A stretch of 64,000 nucleotides of DNA from Ampullaceana balthica (Eukaryota; Mollusca; Gastropoda; Lymnaeidae). The stretch spans positions 352,535 to 416,534 of the forward strand of contig CALYLW010000127.1 in assembly GCA_944989445.1 (NCBI GenBank), read 5' to 3'. Made by a program: the position numbers and the translations under genes. The notes beneath the pieces were generated by a model. That model was not told the origin of the DNA and searched no databases. It worked only from the letters and a program-made list of their open reading frames with translations. Shown one piece after another: positions 1 through 12,295 of this stretch. Position 1 is the first letter of the stretch. Each line of letters begins with the position of its first letter.

Positions 1-191
1 CTAAGGTGTGTTGGTCCGTGTGAAAGATATAATAACACGTGTGCAAAGTTCCACAACAAATATTGTTTGGTGAAAATGTATACACCTGACAAACATATAT
101 TGTATGTCATTACCGTTAGCAAAATTTGTTGTGCAGTATGTGCGGCGACGGTCAGATTTCTGTGAAGCCGCGCAGCTTAAAGGGAGCATTG
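1..191. mobile_element. Short hAT-like TIR element, cut by window edge
   Basis: The right end reads CTTAAAGGGAGCATTG, the inverse of the CAATGTTCCCTCTAAG terminus seen whole at 24836-25023 and 29378-29560. The left end starts inside the TIR (CTAAGG), so a few bases lie outside the window. The interior shares the 'ttggtccgtgtg...gtgtgcaaa' and 'gccgcgcag' phrases with the 29.4 kb copy. It is non-autonomous, with no coding capacity. Confidence 0.7.
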
Positions 192-1261
192 TCCACGAGA
201 TGCGAGATGCTCCATAGTATGTCTTAACTATATGTAAAAATGAAGATTTGGGGAAAAAGAAAAGACCTAAAAAATTTCCGATCGAATATAAATAAAACTG
301 TAAGAAGAAATCTTCATTAGTTTTATTTTCGATCAAGACTCTGTCGAAACTTTGAACGTATCAGGTGAGAATTATAACAAAAAAATTAAATTAGACGTTC
401 GAGACAGAAAAGACATTTTAGATAATTATGGAGGTATCCTATTAAGGTAATGAATTAAACGAAATAAATGAGGTTGTACGAAATGAAAGGGTCTTTGCGA
501 AAGGAAGTGCATTTATTACATGATGAGATGGTACCACAAACAGGGACTGCAGGGATTAACAGTCCACGAAAGTAATTTCTCTTCATTTAGGAAATGACAC
601 TGCACGAAAGGAAATTAGCGGAATAGCGTTTAAATTTAACACCAGAAGACACAACATAATAAATGGAATCAAATACTCTTAAATCTTAATTTGAAGCATG
701 GCAATCGATTCTGAATTGGACGTACTTATTTCCATTTTGAGTTAAAATTGTATAGTGCCCTCATCTAACTGAACTTCTAGTAAGCAAACATGTCTTTAAA
801 TTAAAATACTTTAAAGTGGATTTTCAGCCTTTTCAAACTTTAGAGTTTATGACGATTCAGCAGTTTCAAGTGCACTGTGCTGAGAAGGAATTTTAGCCCA
901 TTAATTAGTTTTACATTAAGCTAACTTGAGTAACAAATTTACTGAATCGCGTTTATCTCGTCTGTCATTGAGTTGTTGGACAAAGAGCTTTTCAAGAAGA
1001 TTTACATATGATCACATGCTGCGATTTAGAGGTGGCTCAAAATCTTTTCAAGCTATGGCGTTGGTTATTCAAAAATTGACAAATAGAACTTTTGTATAGA
1101 AAATAATTTAAGGGAAATGTTTTAGAATAGCATCAGTGTCAAAACTTTATATGAGAATTTATCGAAATGCAATAAAAACTTTAAGATATAAATATGTATG
1201 CTAAGTTTTTGAATAAGGCATGCTGCGATACAATTTTTTCAGGACAGTTTAAATTAGTAGA
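192..1261. other. AT-rich DNA, nothing recognised
   Basis: No long open frame, repeat or RNA gene is recognised here on either strand. Confidence 0.5.
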
Positions 1262-1576
1262 GCAGATCGAGAACTCGTAAGTGTAAAAGACCATAACCAG
1301 AACTACTCGTTTGTGTAATAGACCATAACCAGAAATACTAGTTAATGTAATAGATGATATCCAGAACTACTCGTTGGTGTAATAAACGATATCCAGAACT
1401 ACTCGTTAGTGTAATAGACCAGATCAAGAACTACCCTTACTGTAATTTACTAAATCCAGAACTACAAATTAGTGTAATAGACCATAAACAGAAATACTAT
1501 TTAGTGCAATAGACCATATCAAAAACTACTCGTTAGTGTCATAGAACAGATCGATAATTACTCGGTAGTGTAATGA
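1262..1576. repeat. 32-bp minisatellite, about ten degenerate copies
   Basis: Units follow the pattern taatagaccatatccagaac then tactcgttagtg, repeating every 31-32 bases. Copies differ at several positions, so the array is old and not recently homogenised. No coding periodicity is seen. Confidence 0.9.
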
Positions 1577-1702
1577 TGGAAATGTGCATTTCAAATTACG
1601 GTAGACTCGCTACTTGAAATCGCACGAGCGATTTGTGTACAATTCCAGAAATAAAACCTGTCACGATCAGTATGTTACGAGTCAAATCACCTTCCCCTAT
1701 CA

Positions 1703-1898
1703 GCAGTGTTTCTCAATTATTTTCTGTCATGCCCCCCCCCCAATGAAGAAAGAAAACATTTCGCGCCCCCGCGCAACTGTAAATAGTATTATTTGTCTAT
1801 CAGTTTGTTATAATTATAAGTACACCTCTGCATAACGGTCAAACGAGCCTCCCCCCCCCCTTTACGGAGCCTCGCGCCCCCTTATTTGATAAACACTG
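1703..1898. mobile_element. 196-bp hAT-type MITE
   Basis: The ends are GCAGTGTTTCTCAA and TTGATAAACACTG, imperfect inverted repeats of the hAT CAGTG type. Flanking 8-bp sequences CCCTATCA (1695-1702) and CCCTAGCA (1899-1906) agree at 7 of 8 positions, as expected for a hAT target duplication. The interior has several poly-C runs and 'cgcgcccc' phrases near both ends. No transposase is encoded. Confidence 0.7.
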
Positions 1899-1906
1899 CC
1901 CTAGCA

Positions 1907-2649
1907 TGACCACTGGCGGTATCTAAGTAATGGCATGACATCAAGTTTTCACAACAATCTGATCTTACACAAGGTTACTAGAGCTGTCAAATAAAACTGA
2001 TAGCCGTAATATTTAAAACAAGGCAGTTCGTCTAGTTCACAACGGGATTGTTTCTCATGGCCGCCATATGCTTGTTAGGTCATGTGCTTAAATTAACTTT
2101 TAGATCTTTAAGACTTAAACTAACTACAACAACAACAAAAAAAGGAAATTTATTTATAAAAATACTACAAAAATAAAACGCCTTTCCAATTCGGCTCTCA
2201 AATTTTACCCACAGGTGACCTGTAAACTTTTGCATTATTGCAAGTAAGAAATAATTTGACACAACTCATCAGATACAGAATATCAAATTGTAGAAATATG
2301 AGTTCTCCAAAAGCTTTGCATGACGGAAGTATGCTTCTTTCGATCTTGATCTTGACAAGTCTATTGACATTTTCTTGTGATAAAACCTTCTGTATTATTT
2401 TTGGTTTTAATGTTGACAGAGAAAGGAAGGGGAAGGAGAAAGTATGGGGAGAGAGATAAGGATGGTGACGGATGGTGACCGAGAAAGGATGGTGACAACA
2501 CAGGCTCTATTCTATGACATTGGAAAACAGCTAATCCAAGCTAAAGATTCTAAGGGGTTAGAAAAAAATATATGTTTAAAAATGATCAAGGAATCAATGT
2601 AAATGAAGTAATAGCAAGAATAATCTACTAGAACACACTGACGGACATA
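1907..2649. other. AT-rich DNA, nothing recognised
   Basis: Only short open frames occur, and none has a recognisable domain. A small 'ggatggtgac' direct repeat is present at 2460-2495. Confidence 0.45.
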
Positions 2650-2880
2650 AGGATACTAAATACCTTACTTGTTACATATGCAAGAACAAACACATACAAG
2701 GATTTGTTCACCTAATCTGGAATCTGGGCGTGGAATAGGTTGTCTGATAAACCAGGAAAACAAACAAACTATCAACATTCGAAACTCTTTTTTTTTAAAT
2801 GCAAGATTAGACATAAACCATGAATATGCGTAGGATGGCATAATCTTCTGTATGTTAGGAGCGTCTGTTATTAACAACGA
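2650..2880 (+). mobile_element. LINE 3'-end fragment
   Basis: It contains the phrases tgcaagaacaaacacatac, 'ctgggcgtggaat' and a terminal cttctgtatgttaggagcgtctgt. These match, with many substitutions and indels, the better-preserved LINE 3' end at 61885-62155. It is a 5'-truncated, decayed copy with no usable frame. Confidence 0.75.
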
Positions 2881-3450
2881 GCAACCAAGCCCGTCCAAGG
2901 ACGTTCCGCCACGGTTCGGTGGCATGTAGTAACTCCCCTTCAACAGCTTGTAACGTAAAATTAAACTACTTCTGATGGTCCTAGAGATCTCAAAATTTTA
3001 CCACAGATAGATCTTGAATGATATTGCATTGTTTTAAAATTTCAGATCGATGGAATGTACCGTAATTAAATTAATCAATTTTTAGTTTATCTATATTTAT
3101 CTCTATTTAGAATGTTTAGTCTTCTGCTAGAGTTGACCTCCACGGCTCACTGGTTTCACTCCAGCCCTCGTTTACACAATTGCCATGTTTACATCAAGGG
3201 GAGATCAGCGCGTTCCAGTGTGCAAATGTTTGTCGCGCGATGAACATTAACAATACTTTTAGTTCTGTCTCATATATAAGGGATTTATAGTAAAAAACTT
3301 TGTCTTTACGGGTTGTTTAATTAACACTATCACATTTAAGTTATATAAACAATTCGCACTAGAGGGATACAAGTAATTTCATTGTGTTGATGTCAGAAGT
3401 GGTTTGTAAAGAGTTTTTATTATATGTTATAATAGAGCGAGGATTCGTCA

Positions 3451-3515
3451 GGCGTGATGGTCAAACCGTTAACGTGATCGATTGCCGACCTGGAGGTACG
3501 TGGTTCAAATTTCAG
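3451..3515 (+). other. tRNA-like Pol III promoter segment, copy A
   Basis: The segment reads like the A box, anticodon region and B box of a decayed tRNA: a tRNA-like 5' start, GGTCAAACCGTTAACG, GACCTGGAGGTAC, then GGTTCAAAT in place of the B-box GGTTCGAATCC. The equivalents at 22796-22861 and 26779-26848 share the layout. It is a SINE-like head, not a functional tRNA: no acceptor stem can be closed. Confidence 0.6.
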
Positions 3516-3702
3516 TTGGGGAAACTGTTTTCCCTTTAACACGTAAATTTGTAATTTATCTTTTTAATAATCTATCTTTTTTTAACACTATCACATTTAA
3601 GTTATTGACAATGAAGTTTGACTGATTAATTTGAATTGATTATTTCGAAAAAATTATTTAAAAAATGTTGATACTAAAAAGTAGAAAATATATTTTTAAA
3701 AT

Positions 3703-4114
3703 CTTTTTTTAAAAAGGACACGCTTTTATTTACAGATAGAAGGCGCACTAAAAACAAGTACATAAAAATTTTCTATAACAGGTGAAATGACTGAACCTAT
3801 TCACTGCACATAAAAGCGTGGGGCGCTCTGTCATGTACAAGGCTGCGAAACATAAATACAAATTTGTATGAATATTAATAAAATTTAAAAGTTTTAAAAC
3901 TTTGATTAAAATACATGCTACTATCATATTAATTATAAATATGTATCTATATGCAAAAGAATAGTTGCAAAGAGAAATGAGTTGTGATGGGCGCCCCACA
4001 CTTTTAAGTGCAGTGGATAGGTTCAGTCATTTCACCTGTTATAGAAAATTTTTATTTTCTTCTTTTTAGTGCGCTTTCCATCTGTAAATAAAAGCGTGTC
4101 CTTTTTAAAAAAAA
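3703..4114. repeat. Long palindrome P1, copy A
   Basis: The left arm (aaaaaggacacgcttttatt..., 'cataaaagcgtggggcgc') and the right arm ('gcgccccacacttttaagtg', ...aataaaagcgtgtcctttttaa) are inverted copies of roughly 120 bases around an AT-rich loop of about 170. A transcript could fold into a long hairpin. Other copies are at 23038-23416 and 26195-26592. Confidence 0.85.
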
Positions 4115-4173
4115 GATTGTTAAAATATTTTTTTATGCATGCATTAGTTTAGAGAAGAAAATCCTTTGCTTAC

Positions 4174-4275
4174 CATTCTCAAGATTGCTATCTGGACAAG
4201 GTCCATAGATGGTCGTGTTGGGGCTTGTGTCCGGCCAGCATAGGATTGAGTCATTGACTGCGGGGCAATGCATTT
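4174..4275 (-). CDS. Candidate exon of a class B1 (secretin-like) GPCR, hormone-receptor domain
   Basis: On the minus strand a 102-nt open segment lies between an acceptor (TCTCATGTGTTTCAG, 4276-4290) and a donor (GTAAGC, 4168-4173). Both boundaries are phase 1. The peptide contains C-x4-D-x3-C-W-x2-T-x9-C-P-D (HCPAVNDSILCW, then DTSPNTTIYGPCPD). That is the spacing of the central part of the HormR domain, the extracellular peptide-binding module of secretin-family receptors. The usual Trp before the Asp is Asn here, and the usual Ala-Gly after the Thr is missing. There is one N-glycosylation motif, N-T-T, and a second, N-D-S. The frame stays open upstream to a Met at 4369 followed by a hydrophobic stretch (MFAIFVLYSTLFSTRA). 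An alternative is therefore a first coding exon of 4174-4369 with a signal peptide. Downstream exons would lie left of the window. The function is inferred from the motif only. Confidence 0.6.
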
Positions 4276-4290
4276 CTGAAACACATGAGA

Positions 4291-6455
4291 TGTTAACTCG
4301 AAACGTAATTGTTATTCTTTCAGCTCTAGTAGAAAATAGTGTACTATATAGGACAAAAATAGCAAACATTTGCTGGCAGAATTATACATAGAAATAATTA
4401 CTTCTAACGATAGGAATCATAACACTTTAGAATATTATTTTAAAATATTTTTAAAAAAAATTAATTCATTTTTGTGATTATTGTTTATATTTTAAAATTC
4501 ATCTTAACAACAATAACACTCTTAAGGTCTCTCACATTTTTGTTAGTCCCGTATGTTATGGTTATAAAGATAGCTTCATTTCTAAACTACACTGGTTGAA
4601 GCTTCTCAAGAGTTATTTAATTTTCCTCGTTAGTGTCATTTTTTTCTATAAAGTCTGCTAATGAATCCAAACGCCTTTTCGGTGGTTGTCATGTATCTCT
4701 TTGCAACTTCTTAGCGATTGTATACGCTCCAATCTTACTTGTAATTAGTTGATTTTACATTTCACAGAAATCGTAAGCTTTAAAAAATTTATTAAATGAA
4801 ATATATTGTCATATTTTAGTGCGTCTTACTCCTACGTGTAACAAATATATTAGTAGGTCACAAGCCACAATGTTTTGCTTATCAACATTTACAAAAAATC
4901 CCCAAGATAAGGAAATTAAACAACATTAACATAAAACTATATAATGCTACAGCAGCGCCCCATAGAATGTCATAGTCTACTATGAGACTTTCCACGAAAA
5001 ATGAAGCGAATGATCAAATGTTTGAATAATATCTCATTGGTTTGTAGATTCATCAAGCTATTGTGACATGTAATACAAATCTAAGCGCTGGAACACATGT
5101 AATTGTCATGGAGATTTGTTGTTTCATTAGCAACTGATCTACTGGCATCACAGGAAGTTAAACTGTGTGTCCATCTACCAATGAGCTTGTCCTAAAGTTT
5201 TCATTTCTTTATTATTAAATTGCCATTTATTCACAAACTGATCAAGGCGGATTCAATATCAAATTGATTGGCAAGATGAATCAAAGAAACAGTGTGAGGT
5301 GAAGCTATTACAGGCAAGGATATTTTATGTAGCCGAAAGATTCGACTTTCCCCAAGTCAGAAAATGCGATCCTATACATTAAACTAAAACTGCATCCGGA
5401 GTGTTTGCAATTTATCAAAAGGATTAAAGTGCAATTGTTTGTTAAATGTTTGGGAATGTCGAATTTAAAAGTACATTTAAATGTTTTTACACATTCAGTT
5501 CCATCGCCACATTAAAAAATATCACATGCAGAAAATTGATGTTTCCCGACTTCGTTGTAGATTTAAATGATTTGACTTGATTGAAGGTTGAATTTGTTTA
5601 TTTTTTTTAAATTATTTTTTTTTATTTGTAGTTGTTATATATGTGATATTTGACTTGATTGCACTTTTGAATTTTTTCAATTATCGTTCATAACAGAAAG
5701 CCATATACGTTATGAGTATGACCCTTACAGCTAATTTTAACACTAATCTGCATGTATTGTCTTATCAGTGTCAATTTCACGAACAAATCACCGCGTCACA
5801 ACAATGCTGCGAAATGTCTGCAGATCAGCATTACATAACTGAGCTCATTTAATTATAGGACTGTTAGTGCATTTTAGGACAGGAAAACAATAATTTATTT
5901 GAAAACTTTCTTAGTATTTAAAAGACGCCTGGCTTTAGATGGTATCACAAACATCAAATCTAAAAGTAGAACAAAACGGAAAAGCACTGTAACACATCAT
6001 AGTGCTTTTGTGCTTACGTAACCGATGTGCTCACCTAATTGTTACTATCAATCATTAACACAAATCTGAAGGAAAAAAAAACGTTTTCCATTAGATGGCT
6101 TTATATTTTACCAGAATACAAGAAAATATGAACCTTTGCTCGTTCTGAAGTACACAGAAAAAACAACTCTTTCTTATATTTCTTAAATATAACTAACTCA
6201 CTCACAGACTGTCAATATTATTCCCGGAGCAGTCAATGTGTGAAGAAAACAGGGATGCAGGGAGTAGCATCTTACTTATTAAAAATAAATGGATTGAGGC
6301 TCACGTGGGTAACGTCAATAATTATCATTTGTTATTGAGTCCTGACAAGAATGCGTTACAGTAGTGATGCAAATGAGAACATGTTAATAATGGAGCCAGC
6401 AAAAGTAATTAAATATCAGTGAGAAAGATGAAAGAATATGGGTCTACAAAAAGAA
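4291..6455. other. AT-rich DNA, nothing recognised
   Basis: No repeat shared with the rest of the window and no plausible exon was recognised here. If the 4.2 kb exon belongs to a gene with upstream exons, this is intron. A short duplicated phrase 'tttgacttgattg' occurs at about 5572 and 5650. Confidence 0.45.
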
Positions 6456-6580
6456 TGATTAAATACCAGGATAATCTTAATGATGAAATACCAGGATAAT
6501 CTTAATGATGAAATACCACGATAATCTTAATGATGAAATACCACGATAATCTTAATGATGAAATACCACGATAATCTTAA
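6456..6580. repeat. 25-bp minisatellite, five copies
   Basis: Five contiguous 25-base units of the form tgatgaaatacca(c/g)gataatcttaa. The last three are identical, the second differs at one position and the first at two, which indicates recent expansion. Confidence 0.95.
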
Positions 6581-6711
6581 TTATGAATTGCTGAAATGTT
6601 TCGTGAAGTCAAGACACGCCACCCTGCATGGCAGCTGTTGTTATCTTTTACTGTCTAATGAATTAAATTGTTAGAGTGTAGTTTCGTTACGTAAAAGACA
6701 CCACGAGTTAC

Positions 6712-7186
6712 TATAAAGGGTTTAATAAACAAAAACCCGTAAAAGAACAAGTTTTTGACTATAAATCCTTTATGTACGAGTCACAACTAAAAGAATGTTC
6801 ATTGTAATATTCATTTCACAAGACAATCCAAAAATACAAAATTGTAGTTAAGTGTCGTAAAAATGTTTAATATAATGCGCAGCGATAGGGAATATGTTTA
6901 TAAAAAGTATTGTTAATATAAAATACGCACCTTATTGCGCTATAGAAAAGGTTGTTCAATATAATACGCACCACGACACTAAAGATAATATAAAAATTCA
7001 TTAATTTAATTACGATACGTACAATTTATCTGCAATTTTGATACATCGTTGTAATCATCGGCACGCGTCTGCCTGCATAATTTCAGCTCGCTAGCTTACG
7101 AGGAAGTGTGTTAAAAATCGATCCAATGTTTTATCGGCAAACAATCAAGGGCTCAGACACCACAAGTTAATATAAAGGATTTAAAA
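6712..7186 (-). mobile_element. Diverged copy of the dominant repeat family
   Basis: Read on the minus strand it starts with tttttaaatcctttatatta (7165-7186), carries the core (near 7000-7060, as ttaatttaattacgatacg on plus) and ends with the tail (aaacccgtaaaagaacaagt on plus, 6723 onward). It includes three 'aatataatgcgca/aatacgcacc' sub-repeats, which also occur inverted in the copy at 9585-10105. It is much more diverged than the 43-49 kb cluster. Confidence 0.7.
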
Positions 7187-7589
7187 ACCATAAATAGTTT
7201 AAACTCATGAGACTTTCACGCAGGTTAACGAATGGAATTGAAAACGGATTCATGCACACTGATCTTAGCCGTTCCTTACAGTAGCCAGAAACAAAATTTA
7301 GTCTTATTTACTTTGTGCTAAAAAATTATTTTCACTTTTAATACTTTTACCATCTACCTAAAGTCAGTGTGGCAATCTGTTTGTTGGATGAGAATTAATT
7401 ACTGATCGAAGTAACTAAAATAAAAATACACTGAGCAGAGTTAGATGGTATTGTGGAGAAATCTAAAAACAGATAGTCCCAATTTATAATTTTATTTTAT
7501 TGTGTTATCTTTAAGATTAGAGAAGGGATCTTTAGGTTAATTTGAAAAATAACTTTTATTATGTATATGTTTATTACTCTTATAAATTA

Positions 7590-7765
7590 AAAGAAGCCAC
7601 TGTTTTGGTCTGGAAATCTGGCGAGGAATGTGGGTTGACCAATCAAGCCTGGAAAACTAACAAATTATCAACATTTTAAACTCTAAAAAAAAATGCAACA
7701 CGTAAAGCATGAATAAACGTAGGACTAAATAATCTTCTATATAGAAGGAACGTCTGTAATGGATA
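7590..7765 (+). mobile_element. LINE 3'-end fragment
   Basis: It shares the series ggcgaggaatgtgggttg, 'ctggaaaactaacaaattatcaac', and the terminal cttctatatagaaggaacgtctgt with the LINE end at 61885-62155. It is 5'-truncated and strongly decayed. Confidence 0.65.
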
Positions 7766-9584
7766 CATTTTAGAAATATGAACTTACATTTTCAAAAAAA
7801 AATTGTTTCAGAAAATATTATCTTTTACTATCACATTTAATTCTTCAGGTCATCCAACTTTGTTTTTGCTGTTGGTTTCCTACTTGACAATTTAAAAGGT
7901 TAATTGTGAGTCCCAATGTGTTGATTGTTTACTGGCAAACTGTGTTTCGGCTAAATCATATCCTAATTTAACCAACAGATTCCATTTTTTGAAATCAATT
8001 AATATTTAAAGCTATGAAGTGTCAATTAAAATTAATACAACTATTTTAATATCCAAAACTTATTTGAAAATGAGACCATAATGTTTAAAAAGTCTCTTGT
8101 TTACCGATTATTAAACATTTTTCAATTACCGCGAGGAAACAGAAGACATCGATGGTGATTTAGCTCCAGAAAAAAGTTAGATGGATTTCAATCTTTATCA
8201 AACTAACAACAACAACAACGAAAATATTTAAATTATATTTTAATTTTCTCGCAAGATTTTATTTTCTCGAAGGTGATACAGTTCAAACACTGGTAAATAT
8301 AATACTTGTAAATGACGAGTGCAATTTGTAACATCGTTCAGCATTGCAAATTGAAAAATTTAAGTTTTTTAAATATTTTTTAAATAAACATAATCTTAGT
8401 TTCGTACCTGACTGCTTAAGACTCAATAGTAATCTATACAAATAACCCAAGCCAGTTCTCTACTGCTGGAAAAAAAACGGGCAAACATTCACTTTAAGGT
8501 GTTATTCAAATTAAAACTAGGAAGGACTTTATCAGACGATTCCAAAATCTGTTTCCCCGGGAAAAGGGGTGTTGTGGGGGAGCTATTGGGTGAAGGGGCA
8601 CTAATTATCTTCAAAGACCCGCGGCTCAACAGCAGCAATGCCAGGATTTCAATTCCAAATACATTAATTAACCAGGAGCTATTTCGTCGCTGATAACTGT
8701 TTGATTCCTTTTGGCAATGATACAATTTTTTTTGATGCCTCAATATACTAAATATTTAATTAAAATTAAAAATATTTGATTTTGATCCAACCACAAACGT
8801 TGAAAATATAATTAATTTTTTTCAATTAACATAGATAATTCGTTTTTTTTGGTGTTATTTTGAATACGAAATATTCAGCTAAAAAACTAATTGAATCACA
8901 CAAAAAATAGACGAGAATTGCACTGGGATAATGGAACATGCCTTTCAGCAACCATTAAAAATGATATTGCTCCACTTCTGAAATGAGCTCTATTGACAAA
9001 GGAGAATTTATTGTTATTAATTTGTTGTTGTTTTCCTTTTAAAAAAATTGGACAGCTTTTGAAAAAATACTATAAACACATTTATAATGACAATTTATAA
9101 ATATATGATTTATAATAACTGAAAATTAAATCATGTTATTTTATATTTATCAGTGTGTATTGTAAATTGTTGTAATTTGAGTGGGTCAAAGGATGGCAAA
9201 TTTTGGTGAGAGGTAATTTTTGTAACACTATGTCTACCAGTCAAAGTTTCGTTTATGAGGCTAGATTATATTAAATGTACATTAAAAAAAATTTGTTTGA
9301 TATATATCGTGAAGGTCTAAAATATGAAAGCCGTTTTGGGCTTTTTTAAACTACACTAGTAGCGGAGAAGGTTCATGACAAAGTCTGAAGCTACTCCTGT
9401 GGTTGTATAGGTTGGATGTCTCTAACTAGGTTAAACACAGTATAGAAGTTAACATAGCAATCTGGATGGTTTCCTATGTATTAAAAGGGTCGGTTGTAAT
9501 GGTGAACTCAATGGCGTGAAACAATGAAAGGCATGATGGTGGAGGCTATTCCATGCAAAATTTTAATGTTTATAACGTTTAAAA
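7766..9584. other. AT-rich DNA, nothing firm
   Basis: Mostly featureless. A short GC-richer island at 8545-8660 (gtttccccgggaaaagg) stands out. It is open in overlapping frames on both strands for 60-80 codons but shows no known domain and no clear splice structure. Confidence 0.4.
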
Positions 9585-10105
9585 AAAAGCGATTGTTTTA
9601 AAAACCTTTATAGTGTCTGAGCCCTTGATTGCTTGCTTGCCGAAAAAACTTTGGATCGATTTTAACCCACTTCCTCGTAGGCTAGAGAGCTGAAATTTTT
9701 CAGGCAGTTTTGTGCCGATGATAAAAATGATGCATCAAAATTTCAGATCGATCGCATTTACTGTAATTAAATCATTGAATTTTTACATTATGTTATTTAT
9801 CTCTATGTATCATGTTAATTTTTGAGATAGAGTATCGCGGTGCGTATTATATTGAACGACCTTTTTAATACTTTCCTGTTGCGCGATTCGGTGCGTATTA
9901 CAGTGACGTTACTCTATAATAATATATTGCCTTTCGGTGCGCATTATATTAAACATGTTTTACGAGACATAACTAAAAATTTTGTATTTTTGGATTGTCT
10001 TGCACTGCGTATTATAATGAAACATTCTCTTAGTTATGTCTCCTATATAAAGGATTTATTGTCAAAAACTGTTTTTTTTTACGTTTTTAAAAATAAAAAG
10101 TATAC
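9585..10105 (+). mobile_element. Diverged copy of the dominant repeat family
   Basis: It begins near aaaaacctttatagtgtctg, contains caaaatttcagatcgatcgc followed by tactgtaattaaat (9740-9775), and ends with tatataaaggatttattgtc plus the 'aaaaactg...tttttacg' tail. Between core and tail are four spaced copies of 'gtgcgtattataatga' (about 9840-10020), an internal feature shared, inverted, with 6712-7186. Confidence 0.7.
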
Positions 10106-11227
10106 TGTTTATATCTTGTATAAGTACATTTTTATCTTTCATGACGTTTTTAACTCTGATTTCTGTATCTTATGAAAAAATTGAATAACCGAAAAGGCCT
10201 CATAACGTATTTTGGTCAGGGGGAAGCATGCGCCTTTTAAAATAATGACTATTTGCTGGTTCTCCCAATGAGTATGGAAACTTAGAAGTTTGAATTTTCG
10301 CTTTAATATGGATTTCAAGGAAGCCATTTCTCAGTTCTTTGTTTCGTTCCTTTGCCCTTGGTTGAAAACTAATCAGTCATGGCATCACATCCCAGGCCCT
10401 GCTTGCGTTCTGAGCCGTTAAAGCCGTAGATTCGATCAATTTTGTTTGTTGCAGTCCTAAATCCTCCGTGAATTAACTAATCTCTTAAATACCGGAATTA
10501 GAGTACCAGAGGTAACGCTAGACATGGAATGACGAAAAATGTCTAGGTAAGAGCATCGAATTAATTCTCATAAACCGTCTATAACGTTAACGCCAAGGCA
10601 AGCTAAGGTGATGCATTCATATAGATTAAAATGGTATATTGGAAAACTTTGCACTACTTTCTTTTTCTCTTTATTGGAATTAGATTAATGAAATTCAGAT
10701 AAATTAGTCACATTATACATTTAAAAAATAATAAGTAAAGAAAATTAAGAATCGACGTTAAACTTAGGAGCATCTTATATATTTCAAACCAAAATATTAT
10801 TTGAATAAAACGTATTTCTCATCCATTATTTATAGCCCAAGTGTAGTGGAGCGTGCAAACATCTTAAGAGTTTTACTGACAGCAGTAGACAATCAATTCC
10901 CACTCTCGCGTTCAAACAGCCCAGATCGCAATTATCTGTTACAGTCATGCAACCCGTTGTCTCATTGATCTTTGCGGGTTGTCAGGGCCGTCGTTGATGG
11001 GTCGTGAGCCTCTAGCAAAACTCTGCCGTGGAGGCAAAAGATGAGTTGAGCGGTTCATCCACAGAAAGCTTGACGCAATGAGCCAATAATATGTATGGCC
11101 AAAACTGAGACAGCGTTGGATCTGATGCATTACTGGCTCTGTTAGTGTTTAACACACTTTATTTCTTGGGTACATTTTTATAATTCGAAGGCGGCAAGTA
11201 TGAAATTGATTTAATGAGTGTCATCTC
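10106..11227. other. AT-rich DNA, nothing recognised
   Basis: A less AT-rich patch at 10880-11140 is open on the minus strand for about 61 codons (10945-11130). No domain or splice context was recognised. Confidence 0.4.
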
Positions 11228-11410
11228 GCGAGAATCTAGACTCACAATAACCTATTTGGCTAATAGACAAGCGAGAATCTAGACTCACGATAACCTTTTT
11301 TTTTGGCTAATAGACAAGCGAGAATCTAGACTCACGATAACCTATTAATCTAGACTCACGATAACCTATTTATCTAGACTCACGATAACCTATTGGGCTA
11401 ATAGACAAGC
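11228..11410. repeat. Minisatellite with 42-46 bp and 22-23 bp units
   Basis: The longer unit joins cgagaatctagactcac(a/g) and 'ataacctatttggctaatagacaag' and occurs three times. The last copy is interrupted by extra 22-23 bp sub-units (aatctagactcacgataacc). This shows expansion of a part of the unit inside the array. Confidence 0.9.
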
Positions 11411-11689
11411 AAAAGCGATTTAGTACAGTATGTAAATTTAATACAAAGAAAACAATTAATTAAATTAAATGGGAAAAAAAAATTAAAAACCTTAGTCTAC
11501 CTTTCTTGACTAGACACAATCATAGATAATGTGTTACTTTATATAAACAAATCTTTTACTACTGTGAGCCAAGGTCAGTAAAATGTTGACTGCACACGAA
11601 AGCAAAGTTAACTACTTTAAGTTAGAGCTAAGTGATTTTAAAACAGTATGACTTTCGTTTTAACTACACACGATTTTTGTCACGAACGC

Positions 11690-11795
11690 AAACCCTTGCT
11701 CTTTCTGTCTGTCTCTCTCTATCTATCTCTCCCTCTCTGTCTCTCGATCCCTCTATATCTGCCTCTCCCCCACTCTCTCTCTCGCTTGTAATCCC
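11690..11795. repeat. CT-rich simple sequence
   Basis: A run of tctctctgtctctc and ctatctatctctccc type sequence. The plus-strand open frame across it is a consequence of the low complexity. Confidence 0.9.
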
Positions 11796-12232
11796 TGACA
11801 CTCTTTGTTACCCATGATAAAAAAGGTCTTTGTTGGTAACCTAAATTGATCGTTAACAGATAATCAAAAGTACCATTTAAGTTTCCATATTGTTTTCATT
11901 CTTTGACATTTCACATTTTTTCTATTTTAACTGAATCAGGACAATGACGTTAATAGCTTAACAACATACAATCACAGAGGTTCCTTTTTTTTCTTATTGT
12001 ATGTTTCCATGTGTGGTTGGTGCGTGTGTTTGTAATGTGATCGTTACAATAATTTGAGAACTGCAATCAGCTGCTTCAAACTATTTTTACAAAACACATG
12101 GATCATTATCCCTGGTCTGTTTCAGCCGCAGACAGCTTATAATATGTCGCTTGAAGCTTATAAAAATTAGAATTTAACATTATTTTCAAACCCTTTTAAA
12201 TGCTGGCGTAATGAGAAATTACCTCCAAAACC

Positions 12233-12295
12233 TAATAAAAACAAGGAATAAAAACAAGGAATAAAAACACCTGATAAAAACAAGGAATAAAAACT
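12233..12295. repeat. Short tandem repeat, 12-13 bp unit
   Basis: About four copies of aataaaaacaagg, one interrupted by 'cacctgat'. Confidence 0.85.

Larger units (their letters stand above)
2949..4114 (+). mobile_element. Compound repeat, copy A
   Basis: The order of parts is: a start 'aacgtaaaattaaac...ctgatggtcctagagatct'; the core near 3040-3105; a tRNA-like segment (3451-3515); and a long palindrome (3703-4114). The same order occurs at 22490-23416 (same strand) and 26195-27145 (opposite strand), so the parts move as one unit. Copy A also carries a 3' tail of the dominant repeat family around 3260-3330 that the other two lack. There is no coding capacity. Its right edge ends about 60 bases from the candidate GPCR exon. 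Confidence 0.7.

Noticed and set aside
3451..3515. Functional tRNA gene (also at 22796 and 26779)
   Set aside because: The B box is degraded and no cloverleaf closes. It is part of a repeated compound element.
8489..8743. Overlapping frames of 64 and 84 codons
   Set aside because: No domain, no splice context, and both strands open in a short GC-richer patch.
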